From positions 248,001 to 312,000 of the forward strand of contig NZ_NRCW01000002.1 in NCBI RefSeq assembly GCF_003130075.1: a stretch of 64,000 nucleotides of DNA, written 5' to 3'. Within the stretch, counting starts at the first letter, position 1. The number at the start of each line of letters is the position of its first letter. Both the position numbers and the translations under genes were made by a program. Below are positions 1-11,028 of this stretch, piece by piece. The notes under the pieces were generated by a model that was not told the DNA's origin, searched no databases, and saw nothing but the letters and a program-made list of their open reading frames with translations. Source of the DNA: Aggregatibacter segnis. Lineage in GTDB: Bacteria; Pseudomonadota; Gammaproteobacteria; Enterobacterales; Pasteurellaceae.

Positions 1-1892
1 AATCTGATGTTTTATTAGAAAAAATCGTTGAAAATCATCAACGTCTTGCTAAAAACAATGAAATTGTCATTGTGGAAGGCTTGATTCCAACCCGCAAACA
101 TTCTTTCGCCAATAGTATTAACTACGAAATCGCCCAAGCACTTGATGCAGAAATCGTATTAGTTGCGGCACCGGCCACAGAAACTCCGGCACAATTAAAA
201 GAACGTGTAGAAGCAGCAGCCTCTCTATTCGGTGGTCAAGGCAATAAAAATCTTCTTGGCGTAATCGTGAACAAATTCAATGCGCCAGTAGATGAATCCG
301 GCAGAACCCGCCCAGATTTAAGCGAAATTTTCGATTCTTTCCAACACAGCCACAACAGCGAATCCGAGTTGGTAAAATTATTCGCACAAAGCCAGCTCAA
401 CTTATTGGCATGTATCCCATGGTCTGCTGATCTTATTGCAACCCGTGCGATTGATTTAATTAAACATTTAGGCGCATCCATTCTTAATGAAGGCGATGTA
501 AATCGTCGTATTCGCGGTATCACTTTCTGTGCAAGAAGCTTGCCAAATATGGTGGAACACTTCCGTGCCGGAAGCTTACTCGTGGTTTCTGCTGACCGCC
601 CGGATGTGATCGTGGCCGCGGCACTTGCGGTGTCCAACGGTATTGAAATCGGTGGTTTATTATTAACCGGCGGTTACAAATTAGATCCACAAATCAACAA
701 ACTTTGTCAGCATGTTTTTGAAAACAAAAAATTGCCGGTTTTCCGTATTGAAGGTAACACCTGGCAAACGGCTTTAAGCCTACAAAACTTTAATCTTGAA
801 GTACCGGTTGACGATAAAGAGCGCATTGAAAACATCAAACGCTACACCAGCGAAAAATTAGATGCCGCCTTCGTTAACGGATTAGTTGAAGCTTCAAGCC
901 GTTTACGTCGTCTATCTCCACCAGCATTCCGCTTCCAATTAACGGAATTAGCCCGTGCGGCGAATAAACGTATCGTCTTACCGGAAGGGGATGAACCACG
1001 TACAATCAAAGCGGCAATCTTATGTGCCGAACGCGGTATCGCAGAATGTATCTTGTTAGCCAACCCTGAAGAAGTAAAACGCGTTGCTGAATCTCAAGGT
1101 GTAAAATTAGTCAAAGGCATCACTGTTGTTGACCCGGCAAGCGTACGTGAGAACTATGTCGCGCGTTTAGTGGAATTACGTAAAGCCAAAGGCATGACAG
1201 AAACCATGGCGCGTGAACAATTGGAAGACAATGTTGTACTTGGTACCATGATGTTAGAAGCCAACGAAGTGGACGGCTTGGTATCCGGCGCAGTTCACAC
1301 CACAGCGAACACTATTCGCCCACCGATGCAAATTATCAAAACCGCACCGGGTAGCTCCATTATCTCTTCCATCTTCTTCATGTTATTACCGGATCAAGTG
1401 TTGGTTTACGGTGACTGCGCAGTGAACCCGGATCCGACCGCAGAACAACTTGCGGAAATTGCGATTCAATCTGCCGAATCGGCGAAATCCTTCGGTATCG
1501 AACCGAAAGTGGCGATGATCTCCTACTCTACCGGCTCTTCCGGTAGCGGTGCAGACGTTGAAAAAGTGAAAGAAGCGACTCGTATTGCGAAAGAAAAACG
1601 CCCTGATTTACTCATCGACGGTCCATTACAATACGATGCAGCGGTTATGGAAGATGTGGCTCGCTCTAAAGCGCCAAATTCTCCGGTTGCCGGTCAAGCT
1701 ACCGTATTCGTCTTCCCGGATTTGAATACCGGTAACACCACTTATAAAGCAGTTCAACGTTCTGCCGACCTTGTTTCTATCGGCCCGATGCTTCAAGGTA
1801 TGCGCAAACCGGTGAACGACTTATCCCGTGGTGCGTTGGTCGATGACATCGTGTACACCATTGCATTAACAGCAATTCAAGCAACACAATAA
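1..1892 (+). CDS. pta: phosphate acetyltransferase, 5' end outside window
   Basis: Converts acetyl-CoA and phosphate to acetyl phosphate and CoA, the first step of the cytosolic acetate (Pta-AckA) pathway. The reading frame is open from base 3, and the residues before the GTG at 72 already match Pta, so the true start lies upstream of the window. About 629 residues are present, against roughly 710 in the E. coli enzyme, so only the extreme N-terminus is missing. The first half is the DRTGG/P-loop-like regulatory region. The last 320 or so residues are the catalytic PTA/PTB domain, with the motif [13 protein letters not shown] near residue 480 of the ORF. ackA would be expected just upstream, but this cannot be seen. 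The identification is secure; only the 5' end is unknown. Confidence 0.96.
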   Translation, partial: SDVLLEKIVENHQRLAKNNEIVIVEGLIPTRKHSFANSINYEIAQALDAEIVLVAAPATETPAQLKERVEAAASLFGGQGNKNLLGVIVNKFNAPVDESGRTRPDLSEIFDSFQHSHNSESELVKLFAQSQLNLLACIPWSADLIATRAIDLIKHLGASILNEGDVNRRIRGITFCARSLPNMVEHFRAGSLLVVSADRPDVIVAAALAVSNGIEIGGLLLTGGYKLDPQINKLCQHVFENKKLPVFRIEGNTWQTALSLQNFNLEVPVDDKERIENIKRYTSEKLDAAFVNGLVEASSRLRRLSPPAFRFQLTELARAANKRIVLPEGDEPRTIKAAILCAERGIAECILLANPEEVKRVAESQGVKLVKGITVVDPASVRENYVARLVELRKAKGMTETMAREQLEDNVVLGTMMLEANEVDGLVSGAVHTTANTIRPPMQIIKTAPGSSIISSIFFMLLPDQVLVYGDCAVNPDPTAEQLAEIAIQSAESAKSFGIEPKVAMISYSTGSSGSGADVEKVKEATRIAKEKRPDLLIDGPLQYDAAVMEDVARSKAPNSPVAGQATVFVFPDLNTGNTTYKAVQRSADLVSIGPMLQGMRKPVNDLSRGALVDDIVYTIALTAIQATQ

Positions 1893-1930
1893 AACGCTTG
1901 AAAAACACACCGCACTTTCGTGCAAAAGAA

Positions 1931-1958
1931 AAAGGCTTTCATGATGAAAGCCTTTTTT
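1931..1958 (+). terminator. intrinsic terminator after pta
   Basis: A perfect 10-bp stem, AAAGGCTTTC and GAAAGCCTTT, closes a 5-base loop and runs into TTTTTT. It sits 40 bases after the pta stop. An uptake signal core (ACCGCACTTT) lies between the stop codon and the hairpin. Confidence 0.85.
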
Positions 1959-2033
1959 ATTTACCGAAATAATTGAATTAACTCATCCGTTCTTTTGGCG
2001 CCAATCGCCTTTTATTTAAAGGGAAAAGTGCGG

Positions 2034-2540
2034 TCAGTTTTTGAGGTGAATTTCATTTTTGTGCTTCATAATCATCATTTGATGATCGGCAAATTTCTGC
2101 ACAAGCGTTTGAATTGATTGCCCATTTGGCAACGAAAGATGAGGCGCAATTTCTGCCAACGGAATAATCACAAATTCACGTTGGTGCATATCGTAATGCG
2201 GCACTGTCAGGCGTTCCGACTGAATAATCTGATTAGAATACAGCAAAATATCCAAATCCAATGTCCGTTCTCCCCAGCGACGCAGACGCACACGACCTTG
2301 TTCATGTTCAATGCGTTGCAATTCATCCAACAATGCAAGAGGCGCAAGTGCGGTTTCCAAACAAGCCACAGCATTCACATAATCCGGCTGATCTTGTGGC
2401 CCAAGAGGCTTGCTTTGATAAAAAGAACTCACCGCCACTAATTTTGAGTCAGACAATTCATTCATCGCCTGCAATGCAGAAATCAGTTGCGTCTGAGGAT
2501 CGGCGAGGTTACTTCCTAAGGCAATGTACACCTTATCCAT
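2034..2540 (-). CDS. folK: 2-amino-4-hydroxy-6-hydroxymethyldihydropteridine pyrophosphokinase
   Basis: Transfers pyrophosphate from ATP to 6-hydroxymethyl-7,8-dihydropterin, the step before dihydropteroate synthase in folate synthesis. At 168 residues it has the usual HPPK length. ALGSNL near the N-terminus (residues 7-12) and the family signature RRWGERTLDLDILLY (87-101), with its metal-binding DxD, are intact. The start ATG lies inside the end of pcnB (8-base overlap), so the two are translated as a coupled pair. The 3' end of the ORF overlaps an uptake-signal-like stretch. Folate genes recur in the window (pabA, pabB, pabC). Confidence 0.95.
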   Translation of the reverse strand: MDKVYIALGSNLADPQTQLISALQAMNELSDSKLVAVSSFYQSKPLGPQDQPDYVNAVACLETALAPLALLDELQRIEHEQGRVRLRRWGERTLDLDILLYSNQIIQSERLTVPHYDMHQREFVIIPLAEIAPHLSLPNGQSIQTLVQKFADHQMMIMKHKNEIHLKN

Positions 2541-3990
2541 AGCTGGCCTTTTTCGCAGGATGATGTCGTTTACGACGATGATATTTGCGTTTTTTCGGTT
2601 GACTCGGCAGATCTTTCACCAAATCTTGTCGTTGGCTTTCGTTGCTAAATTGATATTCATGCCACCATGCCGCCAATTCAACGGCTTCACCGCCCTCAAT
2701 TTCCGCACGCATCACCAATAAATCAAAGCCCGCACGGAATTTTGATTGTTCGATAGCTCGCTGCACAGATTTCGGCGTGCGTTTTAAGAACTGCAACTGT
2801 AACGACCAAATATCGCGAATCACCGTGGTATGACGACGTGGCACCGCTAATGCATTACATAACACATCCAACAAATCGTTAGAGGCCAAAGCATAGGCAT
2901 CATTGTTATTTAAGCCACCTTCATTTTTCAGAATTTCGACTCTTTCACGTAACGGATACCAGAAGAATGCGGCAAATAAGAACGCCGGATTAATCGGTAA
3001 TTTATCTACCATGCGTTCATCGGTGGAAGTCAACGCACGCAAAATCATTTTTTCTGCCATGCTGTCTTCACGCTCAGTGAAATACGTTGGCAACAACGGG
3101 AAAAGCTGTTCAAACAAGCCATATTGACGCAATAAATGGTATGTTTTTACGCCATGCCCGCTTTGTAATAACTTCAAGCTTTCTTCAAATAAACGTGCCG
3201 GTGGAATATTTTTGAGTAAATGCGCAAGGGATTTAATTGGCGCTTCACTCGGTTTATCCAAGAACATCTCTAATTTCGCCATAAAGCGAATGGAGCGCAA
3301 CATGCGTACCGGATCTTCCTGATAACGAGTAACGGGATCGCCGATTAAACGTAATTTACCGTTTTTTAAATCTTCAATACCGTTAAAATAATCTTTCAAC
3401 GTGTTATCTTGTGGATTGTAATACAGCGCATTGACACTGAAATCACGGCGTTCCGCATCTTGTTCCAAGGTGCCGTACACGTTATCGCGCAACAGCATGC
3501 CCTCTTCACTTTGCTTAGCAAGCTTTTCATTATGATGCTCCGCATGGCCGGCGCGAAACGTCGCCACTTCAATAATTTCACGACCAAACATCACGTGCGC
3601 CAAACGGAAACGTCGCCCAACCAAACGGCATTGACGTTGAAAAACCGCTTGAATTTGTTCCGGACGGGCATTGGTCGCCACATCAAAATCTTTTGGTTTT
3701 TTACCGAGCAATAAGTCACGCAAACAACCGCCGACCACATAGGCTTCATACCCTTGACGTTGCAATTTTTCCACCACAGTCAATGCATTACGATTAAACA
3801 TACGCGGTGTAATACCATGCATGGATGCCTTAATGCTATGTCTGAAATCTTTTTTAGGTGTGTTTCTTTTATTGTGGGATGAACCCTGAGCCTTGTTTTT
3901 TACAGGTTCAGTCACTGTGATAGAGGGTCTTTTAGGTGAGGCTTTAATGTCATTTTGAGCAGCAGGATGTTTTTTGATTTTCTTGCTCAA
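2533..3990 (-). CDS. pcnB: poly(A) polymerase I
   Basis: Adds 3' poly(A) tails that promote RNA decay and control plasmid copy number. The class II nucleotidyltransferase head is clear: VGGCLRDLLLGKKPKDFDVA at 86-105 carries the GG and DxD residues. RRFRLAHVMFG and the RNA-binding domain follow, and the basic tail ends in KKRKYHRRKRHH. The ORF starts with TTG at 3990, giving 485 residues against about 465 in E. coli. PcnB genes often use weak starts, so TTG is plausible, but a slightly different start cannot be excluded. The first 55 residues are basic and poorly conserved. It precedes folK as in E. coli. The gluQ gene found between dksA and pcnB in E. coli is absent here. Confidence 0.93.
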   Translation of the reverse strand: MSKKIKKHPAAQNDIKASPKRPSITVTEPVKNKAQGSSHNKRNTPKKDFRHSIKASMHGITPRMFNRNALTVVEKLQRQGYEAYVVGGCLRDLLLGKKPKDFDVATNARPEQIQAVFQRQCRLVGRRFRLAHVMFGREIIEVATFRAGHAEHHNEKLAKQSEEGMLLRDNVYGTLEQDAERRDFSVNALYYNPQDNTLKDYFNGIEDLKNGKLRLIGDPVTRYQEDPVRMLRSIRFMAKLEMFLDKPSEAPIKSLAHLLKNIPPARLFEESLKLLQSGHGVKTYHLLRQYGLFEQLFPLLPTYFTEREDSMAEKMILRALTSTDERMVDKLPINPAFLFAAFFWYPLRERVEILKNEGGLNNNDAYALASNDLLDVLCNALAVPRRHTTVIRDIWSLQLQFLKRTPKSVQRAIEQSKFRAGFDLLVMRAEIEGGEAVELAAWWHEYQFSNESQRQDLVKDLPSQPKKRKYHRRKRHHPAKKASYG

Positions 3991-4046
3991 AAGATTTTTA
4001 ATATAGGTAAAGATAAGACATCTCCGTTTATCAGAAAAATAATGTG

Positions 4047-4087
4047 AAAGTGCGGTCGAAAAATAAGGTGTTTTTTGACCGCACTTT
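4047..4087 (-). terminator. inverted uptake-signal pair after dksA
   Basis: AAAGTGCGGTC and GACCGCACTTT form an 11-bp perfect dyad with a 19-base loop, between the dksA stop and the pcnB start. Both arms are DNA uptake signals. On the minus strand it follows dksA and may end part of its transcripts, separating dksA from pcnB-folK. The T-tract is short, so termination strength is uncertain. Confidence 0.6.
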
Positions 4088-4105
4088 TATCTGTTTTGAG
4101 TCGAA

Positions 4106-4543
4106 TTAACCGACCATTTGTTTTTCGCGAATTTCCGCTAATGTTTTGCAGTCGATACACAAATCTGCTGTCGGACGCGCTTCTAAACGTTTAATCCCGA
4201 TTTCTACGCCACAAGAATCACAATAGCCGAAATCGTCTGTATCCAATTTTTTCAATGTATTTTCGATTTTCTTCATTAATTTACGTTCACGATCGCGAGC
4301 ACGTAATTCCAAGCTAAACTCTTCTTCTTGTGTTGCGCGGTCAGCCGGATCCGGGAAGTTAGCCGCTTCATCTTGCATATGAGCAACGGTCCGAGAAGCT
4401 TCATCTCTAATTTGATCATGCCAGGCTTGAAGAATTTTTTTGAAATGTAGCACTTGATGCTCATTCATGTATTCTTCACCTTTCTTCTCTTTATAAGGCT
4501 CAACGCCAGCTAAAGCCAATAAACTTAAAGACGCTTTACTCAT
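4106..4543 (-). CDS. dksA: RNA polymerase-binding transcription factor DksA
   Basis: Binds the RNA polymerase secondary channel and works with ppGpp in the stringent response. The four zinc ligands are all cysteine (C108, C111, C129, C132). The coiled-coil tip FPDPADRA carries the two acidic residues (D65, D68) needed for activity. At 145 residues it is near the E. coli length of 151. The start is the ATG at 4543 with an AGGAG-like site just upstream (TTAGGAGATACAC on the minus strand). It is divergent from comEC, and about 290 AT-rich bases separate the two. Confidence 0.96.
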   Translation of the reverse strand: MSKASLSLLALAGVEPYKEKKGEEYMNEHQVLHFKKILQAWHDQIRDEASRTVAHMQDEAANFPDPADRATQEEEFSLELRARDRERKLMKKIENTLKKLDTDDFGYCDSCGVEIGIKRLEARPTADLCIDCKTLAEIREKQMVG

Positions 4544-4740
4544 GTGTATCTCCTAATAAAAAATTCATCCATTTCATAGTGTTAAGCCCACAATCAGTGT
4601 CGCTTAATATGATTACTACTCCAAAAGTAAAACCGATTAAAAAATGGACCCAAATTTTGAAGGCGTATAAATAGCAGAACTCACCCTATTTATCAAATAA
4701 TATTTGCATATCCATTCAGTTTTCTAAGGATTTTTTTTAT

Positions 4741-4760
4741 TTTTGTGATTTAGATTCCAA
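4741..4760 (+). promoter_or_regulatory. candidate CRP-S (competence regulatory) site before comEC
   Basis: TTTTGTGATTTAGATTCCAA resembles the Pasteurellaceae competence consensus TTGCGATCTAGATCGCAA, matching 14 of its 18 positions with the central TAGAT intact. It lies 78-97 bases before the comEC start. In H. influenzae the orthologue rec2 belongs to the Sxy/CRP-dependent competence regulon. The left half has TGTGA, the ordinary CRP half-site, rather than TGCGA, so it could equally be a plain CRP site. Confidence 0.45.
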
Positions 4761-4837
4761 TATTTTTGAAGACTCATTTTCCCTCCCTCGAAATTCTTTC
4801 ATAGTCCCTGCCATGGAATAAAAGTGCGGTAGAAAAT

Positions 4838-7267
4838 GTGGGCGTTTCGTTAGATAAATTTGCTGGAAGTTTGATGTTAAGCGGCATCACCTTGCTGTTT
4901 TTACCCGATAGGTTTTTAGTCTCTTGGCAAACAGCACTTTATTTATTCCTTCTTTTATGTCCGCTCATTTTGCTTGCCCGACGTTTATCCTGTCATAAAA
5001 CGAAATACTCGCTTCTTTGGCTGCTTTTGTTCACGCTCAATCTGGCTTATGTGCATCAGCCAGCAATACAGTTGCTAACACAAGCGGATGACATTGCCCG
5101 TTTGCCGAAAACCATTCATACCGAATTTACCGTGGAAGAGATCCTGCATCAGCAACAATATCAAACCTTAGTCATCCGTGCGAAACTTGCGGATAATCAG
5201 CCGGAACAACGTCTTTACGCCAATTGGAAACTTAAACAAAACGTGAATATTGGCGAACGTTATGTGGGAGATTTACGCCTTCGCCCTATTTCCTCACGGC
5301 TCAATAAAGACGGGTTTGATCGCCAACAATGGTACTTCAGTAAACGCATCACTGCGTGGGCAGAAGTGAAAAGTGCGGTCAAAATAGATCACGTTTTTTC
5401 ATGGCGACAAACGACATTACATCAGGCAAGACAACAAACAGAAAATCTCTCTCAACAAGGGTTACTATTGGCGCTTGGTTTTGGCGAAAGGGCTTGGCTC
5501 GAAAACGCCACATGGCAAATTTATCAAAAAACCAATACAGCACATTTAATCGCTATTTCTGGGTTACATATTGGACTGGCGATGATGTTAGGCTTTGCCT
5601 TAGCCCGTTTACTCCAATTTACCTTTCCAACCCATTGCATCACCCCAACCTTTCCGATTTTCTGCGGCATGATTTTAGCCCTGCTTTATAGTCAACTTGC
5701 AGGGCTTGCCATTCCTACGTTACGTGCCATGATTGCCCTTGCTTTACTCTACGCTATTCAGCATTTAAGACTACATTGGACGGTGTGGCAACTGTTATTG
5801 CGCGTCGTCGCGCTGTTGATTTTTATCGATCCGCTCATGTTGCTTTCCACCAGTTTTTGGCTATCTGTCGGCGCGGTCACCTGTTTGATTATTTGGTATC
5901 AATGTTTTCCACTGTCCTTATTACACTGGCGCGGCAAGCCACTTACTCACACTCATTGGGAAAAAGTGCGGTACGTTTTCGGTTTATTTCATTTGCAACT
6001 CGGTTTGCTTTGGTTATTCACGCCCATTCAATTATTCTTTTTCAACGGCATTTCCTTAAACAGTTTTATTGCTAATCTTATTGCCGTGCCACTTTATAGC
6101 TTCATTCTCGTGCCATTGGTGCTGTTTGCCGTACTCACCCAAGGCAGTTGGAGCACATGGAGGCTTGCCAATAATCTGGCAGAAAAAATCACCGCACTTT
6201 TAGCCCCGTTGCAGGATCATTGGCTGGCTATTTCTATTCCCCACAGTTTATGGATTACGCTTGTTTTAACCTGCCTGTTTTTAGGCTTTCTTCATTACGT
6301 TTATAAACCACAGAAACCCCTTTCTTCTACATTGGAATTAGCAAAACTCACTCGTTTAAAAGGATTTCACCTCGCTGCTGAACGCACCTTAAGTTTTCCC
6401 TTACAAAAGACAATTTATGGCTTAGGTGGCGGATTGATTGCTTTTTGTGGCATTGCCTTGGTGCATGCTTATCTTACTCACCCCAAATGGCAGTTAGATA
6501 CTTTAGATGTGGGGCAGGGGCTAGCGACATTGATCGTGAAAGATGGCAAAGGCATGCTATACGACACCGGCTCAAGTTGGGAAAGCGGCAGTATGGCGCA
6601 GTTAGAAATTCTGCCTTATTTACAGCGACAAGGCATTCAGCTGGAATGGTTGATTTTAAGTCATGATGACAACGATCATTCGGGCGGTGCCCGTGCGATG
6701 TTAGCCGCTTATCCCGACATTCAACTGACCACCGCTTCGCAAAAACGCTATGGCGAAAAAAACACGGAAGAAAACGACCGCACTTTTTGTCTTGCCGGTA
6801 AACAATGGACATGGCAAGGATTATATTTTACTGTGCTCTCCCCCGACAACATCGTGCCACGTGCGGAAAATCCAGATTCCTGCACACTGTTGTTAACGGA
6901 CGGCAAACACAATATTTTACTGACAGGTGATGCGGATCTCAGCGTGGAATACAAAATTCTGCCGAAACTGAATAAAATCCACGTGCTACAAGTGGGACAT
7001 CACGGCAGTAAAACTTCGACAGGAGAGGCATTGGTGCGCCATACTCAGCCCGATATTGCGCTGATTTCCAGTGGACGTTGGAATCCCTGGCACTTTCCAA
7101 ACAAGGAGGTTATGGCAAGGCTAAAACAGCAAGGTACGCAAAGTTACAATACGGCAGAAACAGGTCAAATCAGTTTGTTATTTCATGAAAATAAAATAGA
7201 AATTCAAACTGCTCGGGCGGAATTTTCGCCATGGTATCGCAGATTAATTGGCTTGAAGGGCAAATAA
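4838..7267 (+). CDS. comEC: ComEC/Rec2 DNA uptake channel protein
   Basis: Inner-membrane channel that brings transforming DNA into the cytoplasm (rec2 in Haemophilus, ycaI in E. coli). At 809 residues it has several N-terminal membrane segments, the Competence domain with [13 protein letters not shown] (residues 232-244), and a C-terminal metallo-beta-lactamase-like domain with [11 protein letters not shown] near 606-616, LLTGDAD and [10 protein letters not shown]. The GTG at 4838 is the first in-frame start after an uptake signal at 4822-4830; the ATG at 4874 is an alternative. Uptake signals also lie inside the gene (5371-5379 and near 6777). It is followed directly by msbA and probably forms the head of the lipid A gene run. 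Confidence 0.94.
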   Translation: MGVSLDKFAGSLMLSGITLLFLPDRFLVSWQTALYLFLLLCPLILLARRLSCHKTKYSLLWLLLFTLNLAYVHQPAIQLLTQADDIARLPKTIHTEFTVEEILHQQQYQTLVIRAKLADNQPEQRLYANWKLKQNVNIGERYVGDLRLRPISSRLNKDGFDRQQWYFSKRITAWAEVKSAVKIDHVFSWRQTTLHQARQQTENLSQQGLLLALGFGERAWLENATWQIYQKTNTAHLIAISGLHIGLAMMLGFALARLLQFTFPTHCITPTFPIFCGMILALLYSQLAGLAIPTLRAMIALALLYAIQHLRLHWTVWQLLLRVVALLIFIDPLMLLSTSFWLSVGAVTCLIIWYQCFPLSLLHWRGKPLTHTHWEKVRYVFGLFHLQLGLLWLFTPIQLFFFNGISLNSFIANLIAVPLYSFILVPLVLFAVLTQGSWSTWRLANNLAEKITALLAPLQDHWLAISIPHSLWITLVLTCLFLGFLHYVYKPQKPLSSTLELAKLTRLKGFHLAAERTLSFPLQKTIYGLGGGLIAFCGIALVHAYLTHPKWQLDTLDVGQGLATLIVKDGKGMLYDTGSSWESGSMAQLEILPYLQRQGIQLEWLILSHDDNDHSGGARAMLAAYPDIQLTTASQKRYGEKNTEENDRTFCLAGKQWTWQGLYFTVLSPDNIVPRAENPDSCTLLLTDGKHNILLTGDADLSVEYKILPKLNKIHVLQVGHHGSKTSTGEALVRHTQPDIALISSGRWNPWHFPNKEVMARLKQQGTQSYNTAETGQISLLFHENKIEIQTARAEFSPWYRRLIGLKGK

Positions 7268-7311
7268 AGGTACAATGCGCCATTATTTTTGACCCAAAGA
7301 CAGAAATTATT

Positions 7312-9060
7312 ATGCAAGATCAAGATCTTTCTACTATGCAAACCTTCAAGCGTCTGTGGCCAATGATTAGTCCGTATAAAGCCGGTTTGATTGTTTCCGC
7401 TGTTGCCTTAATTCTCAACGCCCTAACCGACTCCGGCTTAATTTTCCTACTCAAACCCTTATTGGATGAGGGTTTTGGTAAAGCAGACGCATCATTTCTG
7501 AAATACATGTCTGTCTTTGTTGTGTTAATCATTATCTTACGCGGCGTGTCCAGCTTTATTTCCAACTATTGCTTGGCTTGGGTTTCCGGTAAAGTGGTGA
7601 TGACCATGCGTCGCCGTTTATTCAAACATTTAATGTTTATGCCGGTCAGTTTTTTTGATAAAAACGCTGCCGGAAAACTCCTTTCCCGCATCACTTATGA
7701 CTCCGAAATGATCGCCAGTGCCTCTTCCGGATCATTAATTACCATCGTGCGTGAGGGGGCTTATTTAATCTCTCTCCTTTGCGTGATGCTTTACACCAGC
7801 TGGCAACTCTCTTTGGTGCTTTTTGTTATCGGGCCAATCATCGGTATCTTGATCAGCATGGTTTCTAAAAAATTCCGCAATTTAAGCCGTAACATGCAAA
7901 ACTCCATGGGGGATTTAACCTCAACGGCAGAACAAATGTTAAAAGGACATAAAGTGGTACTGTCTTTCGGTGGCCAAATTATTGAAGAAGAACGTTTCAG
8001 TCACGTCAGCAATGATATGCGCCGTAAAGGCATGAAAATGACTGCAGCAGATGCCATTGCCGATCCTGTGGTGCAAATCATTGCCTCTTTTGCCCTTGCC
8101 GCCGTGTTATACCTCGCAAGTTTCCCTTCCATCATGGATCAAAACTTAAGTGCGGGGACATTTACCGTTGTTTTCTCTTCCATGCTTGCCTTAATGCGTC
8201 CGTTAAAATCCTTAACGAACGTCAACGCCCAATTCCAACGCGGTATGGCAGCCTGTCAAACCTTGTTCGGCATTTTGGATATGGAAACGGAAAAAGATAC
8301 CGGCACGCATAAAGCGGACAATGTGAAAGGCGACCTTGAATTTAAAAATGTTACCTTTCACTATGAAGGAAAAGAAGAACTTGCCTTGGATAATATTTCC
8401 TTCCAGATTCCTCATGGCAAAACGGTGGCATTAGTGGGGCGTTCCGGTTCCGGTAAATCTACCATCGCGAATTTAGTCACCCGTTTCTATGATGTTACCC
8501 AAGGTGAAATTTTGTTAGACGGTGTGAATATTCAAGATTATCGCCTATCGGATTTACGCGAAAATTGCGCCGTTGTCTCACAACAAGTGCACTTATTCAA
8601 CGATACCATCGCCAATAACATCGCTTATGCAGCGAAAGATAAATATAGCCGTGAAGAAATCATCAACGCAGCAAAAGCGGCTCACGCCATGGAATTTATC
8701 GAACATTTAGAACATGGTTTGGATACCGTTATCGGCGAAAATGGCGCCAGCTTATCCGGCGGTCAACGTCAACGTTTAGCCATTGCTCGTGCGTTATTAC
8801 GGAATTCACCGGTGTTAATTTTAGATGAAGCGACCTCCGCTTTAGATACGGAATCTGAGCGTGCGATTCAAGCCGCATTGGAAGAAATTCAAAAAGATCG
8901 TACCGTTTTGGTGATCGCGCATCGTTTATCCACCATTGAAAAAGCGGACGAAATTCTTGTCATTGAAAACGGACAAATTAAAGAACGCGGCAATCACCAA
9001 GCCCTATTGGCACAAGGCGGTGCGTATAAACAATTACACGGCATGCAGTTCAGTCAATAA
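7312..9060 (+). CDS. msbA: lipid A export ATP-binding/permease MsbA
   Basis: Flips core-lipid A across the inner membrane. The chosen ATG gives 582 residues, the same length as E. coli MsbA. A longer ORF with a GTG at 7231 overlaps comEC and adds 27 unconserved residues, so it was not used. Six membrane segments fill the first 310 residues. The ATPase half has Walker [10 protein letters not shown] (about 376-384), signature LSGGQRQR (about 480) and Walker [10 protein letters not shown] (about 500). It lies 44 bases after comEC and 18 before lpxK, the same order as E. coli ycaI-msbA-lpxK. Confidence 0.96.
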   Translation: MQDQDLSTMQTFKRLWPMISPYKAGLIVSAVALILNALTDSGLIFLLKPLLDEGFGKADASFLKYMSVFVVLIIILRGVSSFISNYCLAWVSGKVVMTMRRRLFKHLMFMPVSFFDKNAAGKLLSRITYDSEMIASASSGSLITIVREGAYLISLLCVMLYTSWQLSLVLFVIGPIIGILISMVSKKFRNLSRNMQNSMGDLTSTAEQMLKGHKVVLSFGGQIIEEERFSHVSNDMRRKGMKMTAADAIADPVVQIIASFALAAVLYLASFPSIMDQNLSAGTFTVVFSSMLALMRPLKSLTNVNAQFQRGMAACQTLFGILDMETEKDTGTHKADNVKGDLEFKNVTFHYEGKEELALDNISFQIPHGKTVALVGRSGSGKSTIANLVTRFYDVTQGEILLDGVNIQDYRLSDLRENCAVVSQQVHLFNDTIANNIAYAAKDKYSREEIINAAKAAHAMEFIEHLEHGLDTVIGENGASLSGGQRQRLAIARALLRNSPVLILDEATSALDTESERAIQAALEEIQKDRTVLVIAHRLSTIEKADEILVIENGQIKERGNHQALLAQGGAYKQLHGMQFSQ

Positions 9061-9078
9061 TTAACCTAAGGAGAAAGT

Positions 9079-10059
9079 ATGCAGTTTTGGTATTCCCGTT
9101 CGTGGATCACATGGCTACTCTGCCCTTTCTCCTTGTTATTTTGGCTGATTAGTACTCTTCGTCGAGCGCTCTTTCGCTTTCATGTCTTAACATCTTATCG
9201 CGCACCGGTTCCCGTTGTGGTCGTTGGTAATTTGTCTGTGGGCGGAAACGGAAAAACACCTGCGGTGATTTGGTTAGTCGAAGAACTCCGCAAGTGCGAT
9301 CTGAATGTTGGGGTGATTTCCAGAGGTTATGGTAGCCAAACGAAAACCTATCCTTTGTTGGTCACGCCGAGCAGTGATCCGGTGCAAGCCGGTGATGAGC
9401 CGGTTTTAATTGCCACACGGACCCAAGCCCCGGTTTGCATTTCACCTAATCGTCAACAAGCCATCGAATGTCTATTACAACATGCGCCTTGTGATGTCAT
9501 CATCAGCGATGACGGCTTACAACATTACAAATTACAGCGTGATATTGAAATCGTGATCATGGATGCTCAACGTGGTTTAGGCAACGGTTTCTTATTGCCG
9601 GCAGGCCCGCTACGCGAGTTGCCAAGTCGTTTACATACCGTCGATTTCATTATTACTAACGGCGCAGAAAATCAATACAGCGATGTGGTGATGCTCTTAA
9701 AACCACAATACGCCGTCAATTTAGTGACCAAAGCGCAACGCCCGTTAAATGAATTTAACCACGCTACGGCTATTGCCGGTATCGGCAATCCACCACGTTT
9801 TTTTGCAATGTTAGAACAACAGGGAATCACATTAAGCGAAACCCAAGCCTTCCAAGATCATCAGGCTTTTACCGCGTCTTTGTTTGATAAATTCGATAAA
9901 AATCAACCGCTCTTCATGACCGAAAAAGATGCGGTGAAGTGTCTCGCCTTTGCGCGAGAAAATTGGTGGTATGTGCCGGTAACCACGGAAATCCAAGGGG
10001 ATAAAACACAGCTATTGATTCAAAAAATCGTGCAAAAGTGCGGTCAAAAATCAAAATAA
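9079..10059 (+). CDS. lpxK: tetraacyldisaccharide 4'-kinase
   Basis: Phosphorylates the 4' position of the lipid A disaccharide at the inner membrane. The 326-residue product starts with a hydrophobic anchor (residues 9-25). The P-loop [11 protein letters not shown] is at 50-60 and the family stretch [13 protein letters not shown] is about residue 142. A good AAGGAG lies 7 bases before the ATG. The last codons (QKCGQKSK) are encoded by an uptake signal, so the C-terminus has probably been moulded by it. It is co-directional with msbA, ycaR and kdsB. Confidence 0.96.
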   Translation: MQFWYSRSWITWLLCPFSLLFWLISTLRRALFRFHVLTSYRAPVPVVVVGNLSVGGNGKTPAVIWLVEELRKCDLNVGVISRGYGSQTKTYPLLVTPSSDPVQAGDEPVLIATRTQAPVCISPNRQQAIECLLQHAPCDVIISDDGLQHYKLQRDIEIVIMDAQRGLGNGFLLPAGPLRELPSRLHTVDFIITNGAENQYSDVVMLLKPQYAVNLVTKAQRPLNEFNHATAIAGIGNPPRFFAMLEQQGITLSETQAFQDHQAFTASLFDKFDKNQPLFMTEKDAVKCLAFARENWWYVPVTTEIQGDKTQLLIQKIVQKCGQKSK

Positions 10060-10065
10060 AACACC

Positions 10066-10245
10066 ATGAACAAACAATTATTGGATATCGTGGCTTGCCC
10101 AACTTGCCATGGACATTTGGAATACGATGAGCAACATCAACGTTTAATTTGCCGCATTGAAAAGCTTGCCTACCCGATCAAAAACGGTATTCCGATATTA
10201 TTAGCAGAACAGGCAGAAACATTAAGCCAATCAGAGGAACAATAA
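10066..10245 (+). CDS. ycaR: Trm112/YcaR family small protein
   Basis: A 59-residue product ([20 protein letters not shown]...) of the UPF0434/Trm112 family. It is short enough to be missed by simple ORF calling. CPTC (residues 11-14) is the first half of the zinc knuckle; the second half is reduced to a single cysteine in [12 protein letters not shown], as in other bacterial YcaR proteins. [10 protein letters not shown] is the family hallmark. It lies 6 bases after lpxK, and kdsB starts 1 base after its stop, so it is surely cotranscribed. Its biochemical role is not established. Confidence 0.9.
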   Translation: MNKQLLDIVACPTCHGHLEYDEQHQRLICRIEKLAYPIKNGIPILLAEQAETLSQSEEQ

Positions 10246-10246
10246 C

Positions 10247-11020
10247 ATGACCCAATTCACCGTAATCATTCCCGCCCGTTATGCCTCCAGCCGTCTGCCG
10301 GGCAAACCGTTAGCAGACATTGCCGGCAAACCGATGATTCAACATGTTTTTGAACAAGCCAAACAATCCGGTGCTAGCCGAATTATTATTGCCACTGACA
10401 ATGAACAAGTGGCAACCGCGGCTAAAAACTTTGGTGCGGAAGTGTGCATGACGGCAGAAAGCCACAACTCCGGCACAGAACGCTTGGCTGAAGTGGTGGA
10501 AAAACTAGCGATTCCCGACAACGAAATCATTGTGAACATTCAAGGCGATGAACCGCTTATTCCGCCGGTGATCGTCAAACAAGTGGCAGAAAATCTCGCC
10601 AAATACCCTGTCAACATGGCAAGCCTTGCGGTCAATATCGACGAGCCAGAGGAATTATTTAATCCCAACGTGGTGAAAGTGCTAACGGACAAAGACGGCT
10701 ATGTACTTTATTTCTCCCGCGCAGTGATTCCTTGGGATCGCGATCAATTTGCGCAAATGGATGACGTAGCAAAATTGCAACTGAACACACAATACCTACG
10801 CCACATCGGCATTTATGCTTACCGCGCCGGTTTCATTAAACAATATGTGCAATGGCAACCGACCGCATTAGAACACATCGAAAAACTGGAACAGCTACGC
10901 GTGCTTTGGAACGGCGAAAAAATTCATGTAGAGCTCGCCAAAGAAGTGCCGGCTGTGGGCGTAGATACAGCCGAGGATCTGGAAAAAGTGCGGTCGATTT
11001 TGGCGAAGAAATCGTATTAA
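10247..11020 (+). CDS. kdsB: 3-deoxy-manno-octulosonate cytidylyltransferase
   Basis: Activates Kdo with CTP to give CMP-Kdo for LPS inner-core assembly. At 257 residues it has the nucleotide-binding [12 protein letters not shown] (11-22), the metal-site [11 protein letters not shown] (about 99-109), and [17 protein letters not shown] near the C-terminus. The start codon follows the ycaR stop by one base. The last codons ([12 protein letters not shown]) contain an uptake signal. It ends the msbA-lpxK-ycaR-kdsB run. Confidence 0.96.
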   Translation: MTQFTVIIPARYASSRLPGKPLADIAGKPMIQHVFEQAKQSGASRIIIATDNEQVATAAKNFGAEVCMTAESHNSGTERLAEVVEKLAIPDNEIIVNIQGDEPLIPPVIVKQVAENLAKYPVNMASLAVNIDEPEELFNPNVVKVLTDKDGYVLYFSRAVIPWDRDQFAQMDDVAKLQLNTQYLRHIGIYAYRAGFIKQYVQWQPTALEHIEKLEQLRVLWNGEKIHVELAKEVPAVGVDTAEDLEKVRSILAKKSY

Positions 11021-11028
11021 AGAAGATA

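Noticed and set aside
7231..7311. Extended N-terminus of MsbA
   Set aside because: The 27 extra residues overlap comEC, and the ATG at 7312 gives the exact length of known MsbA.
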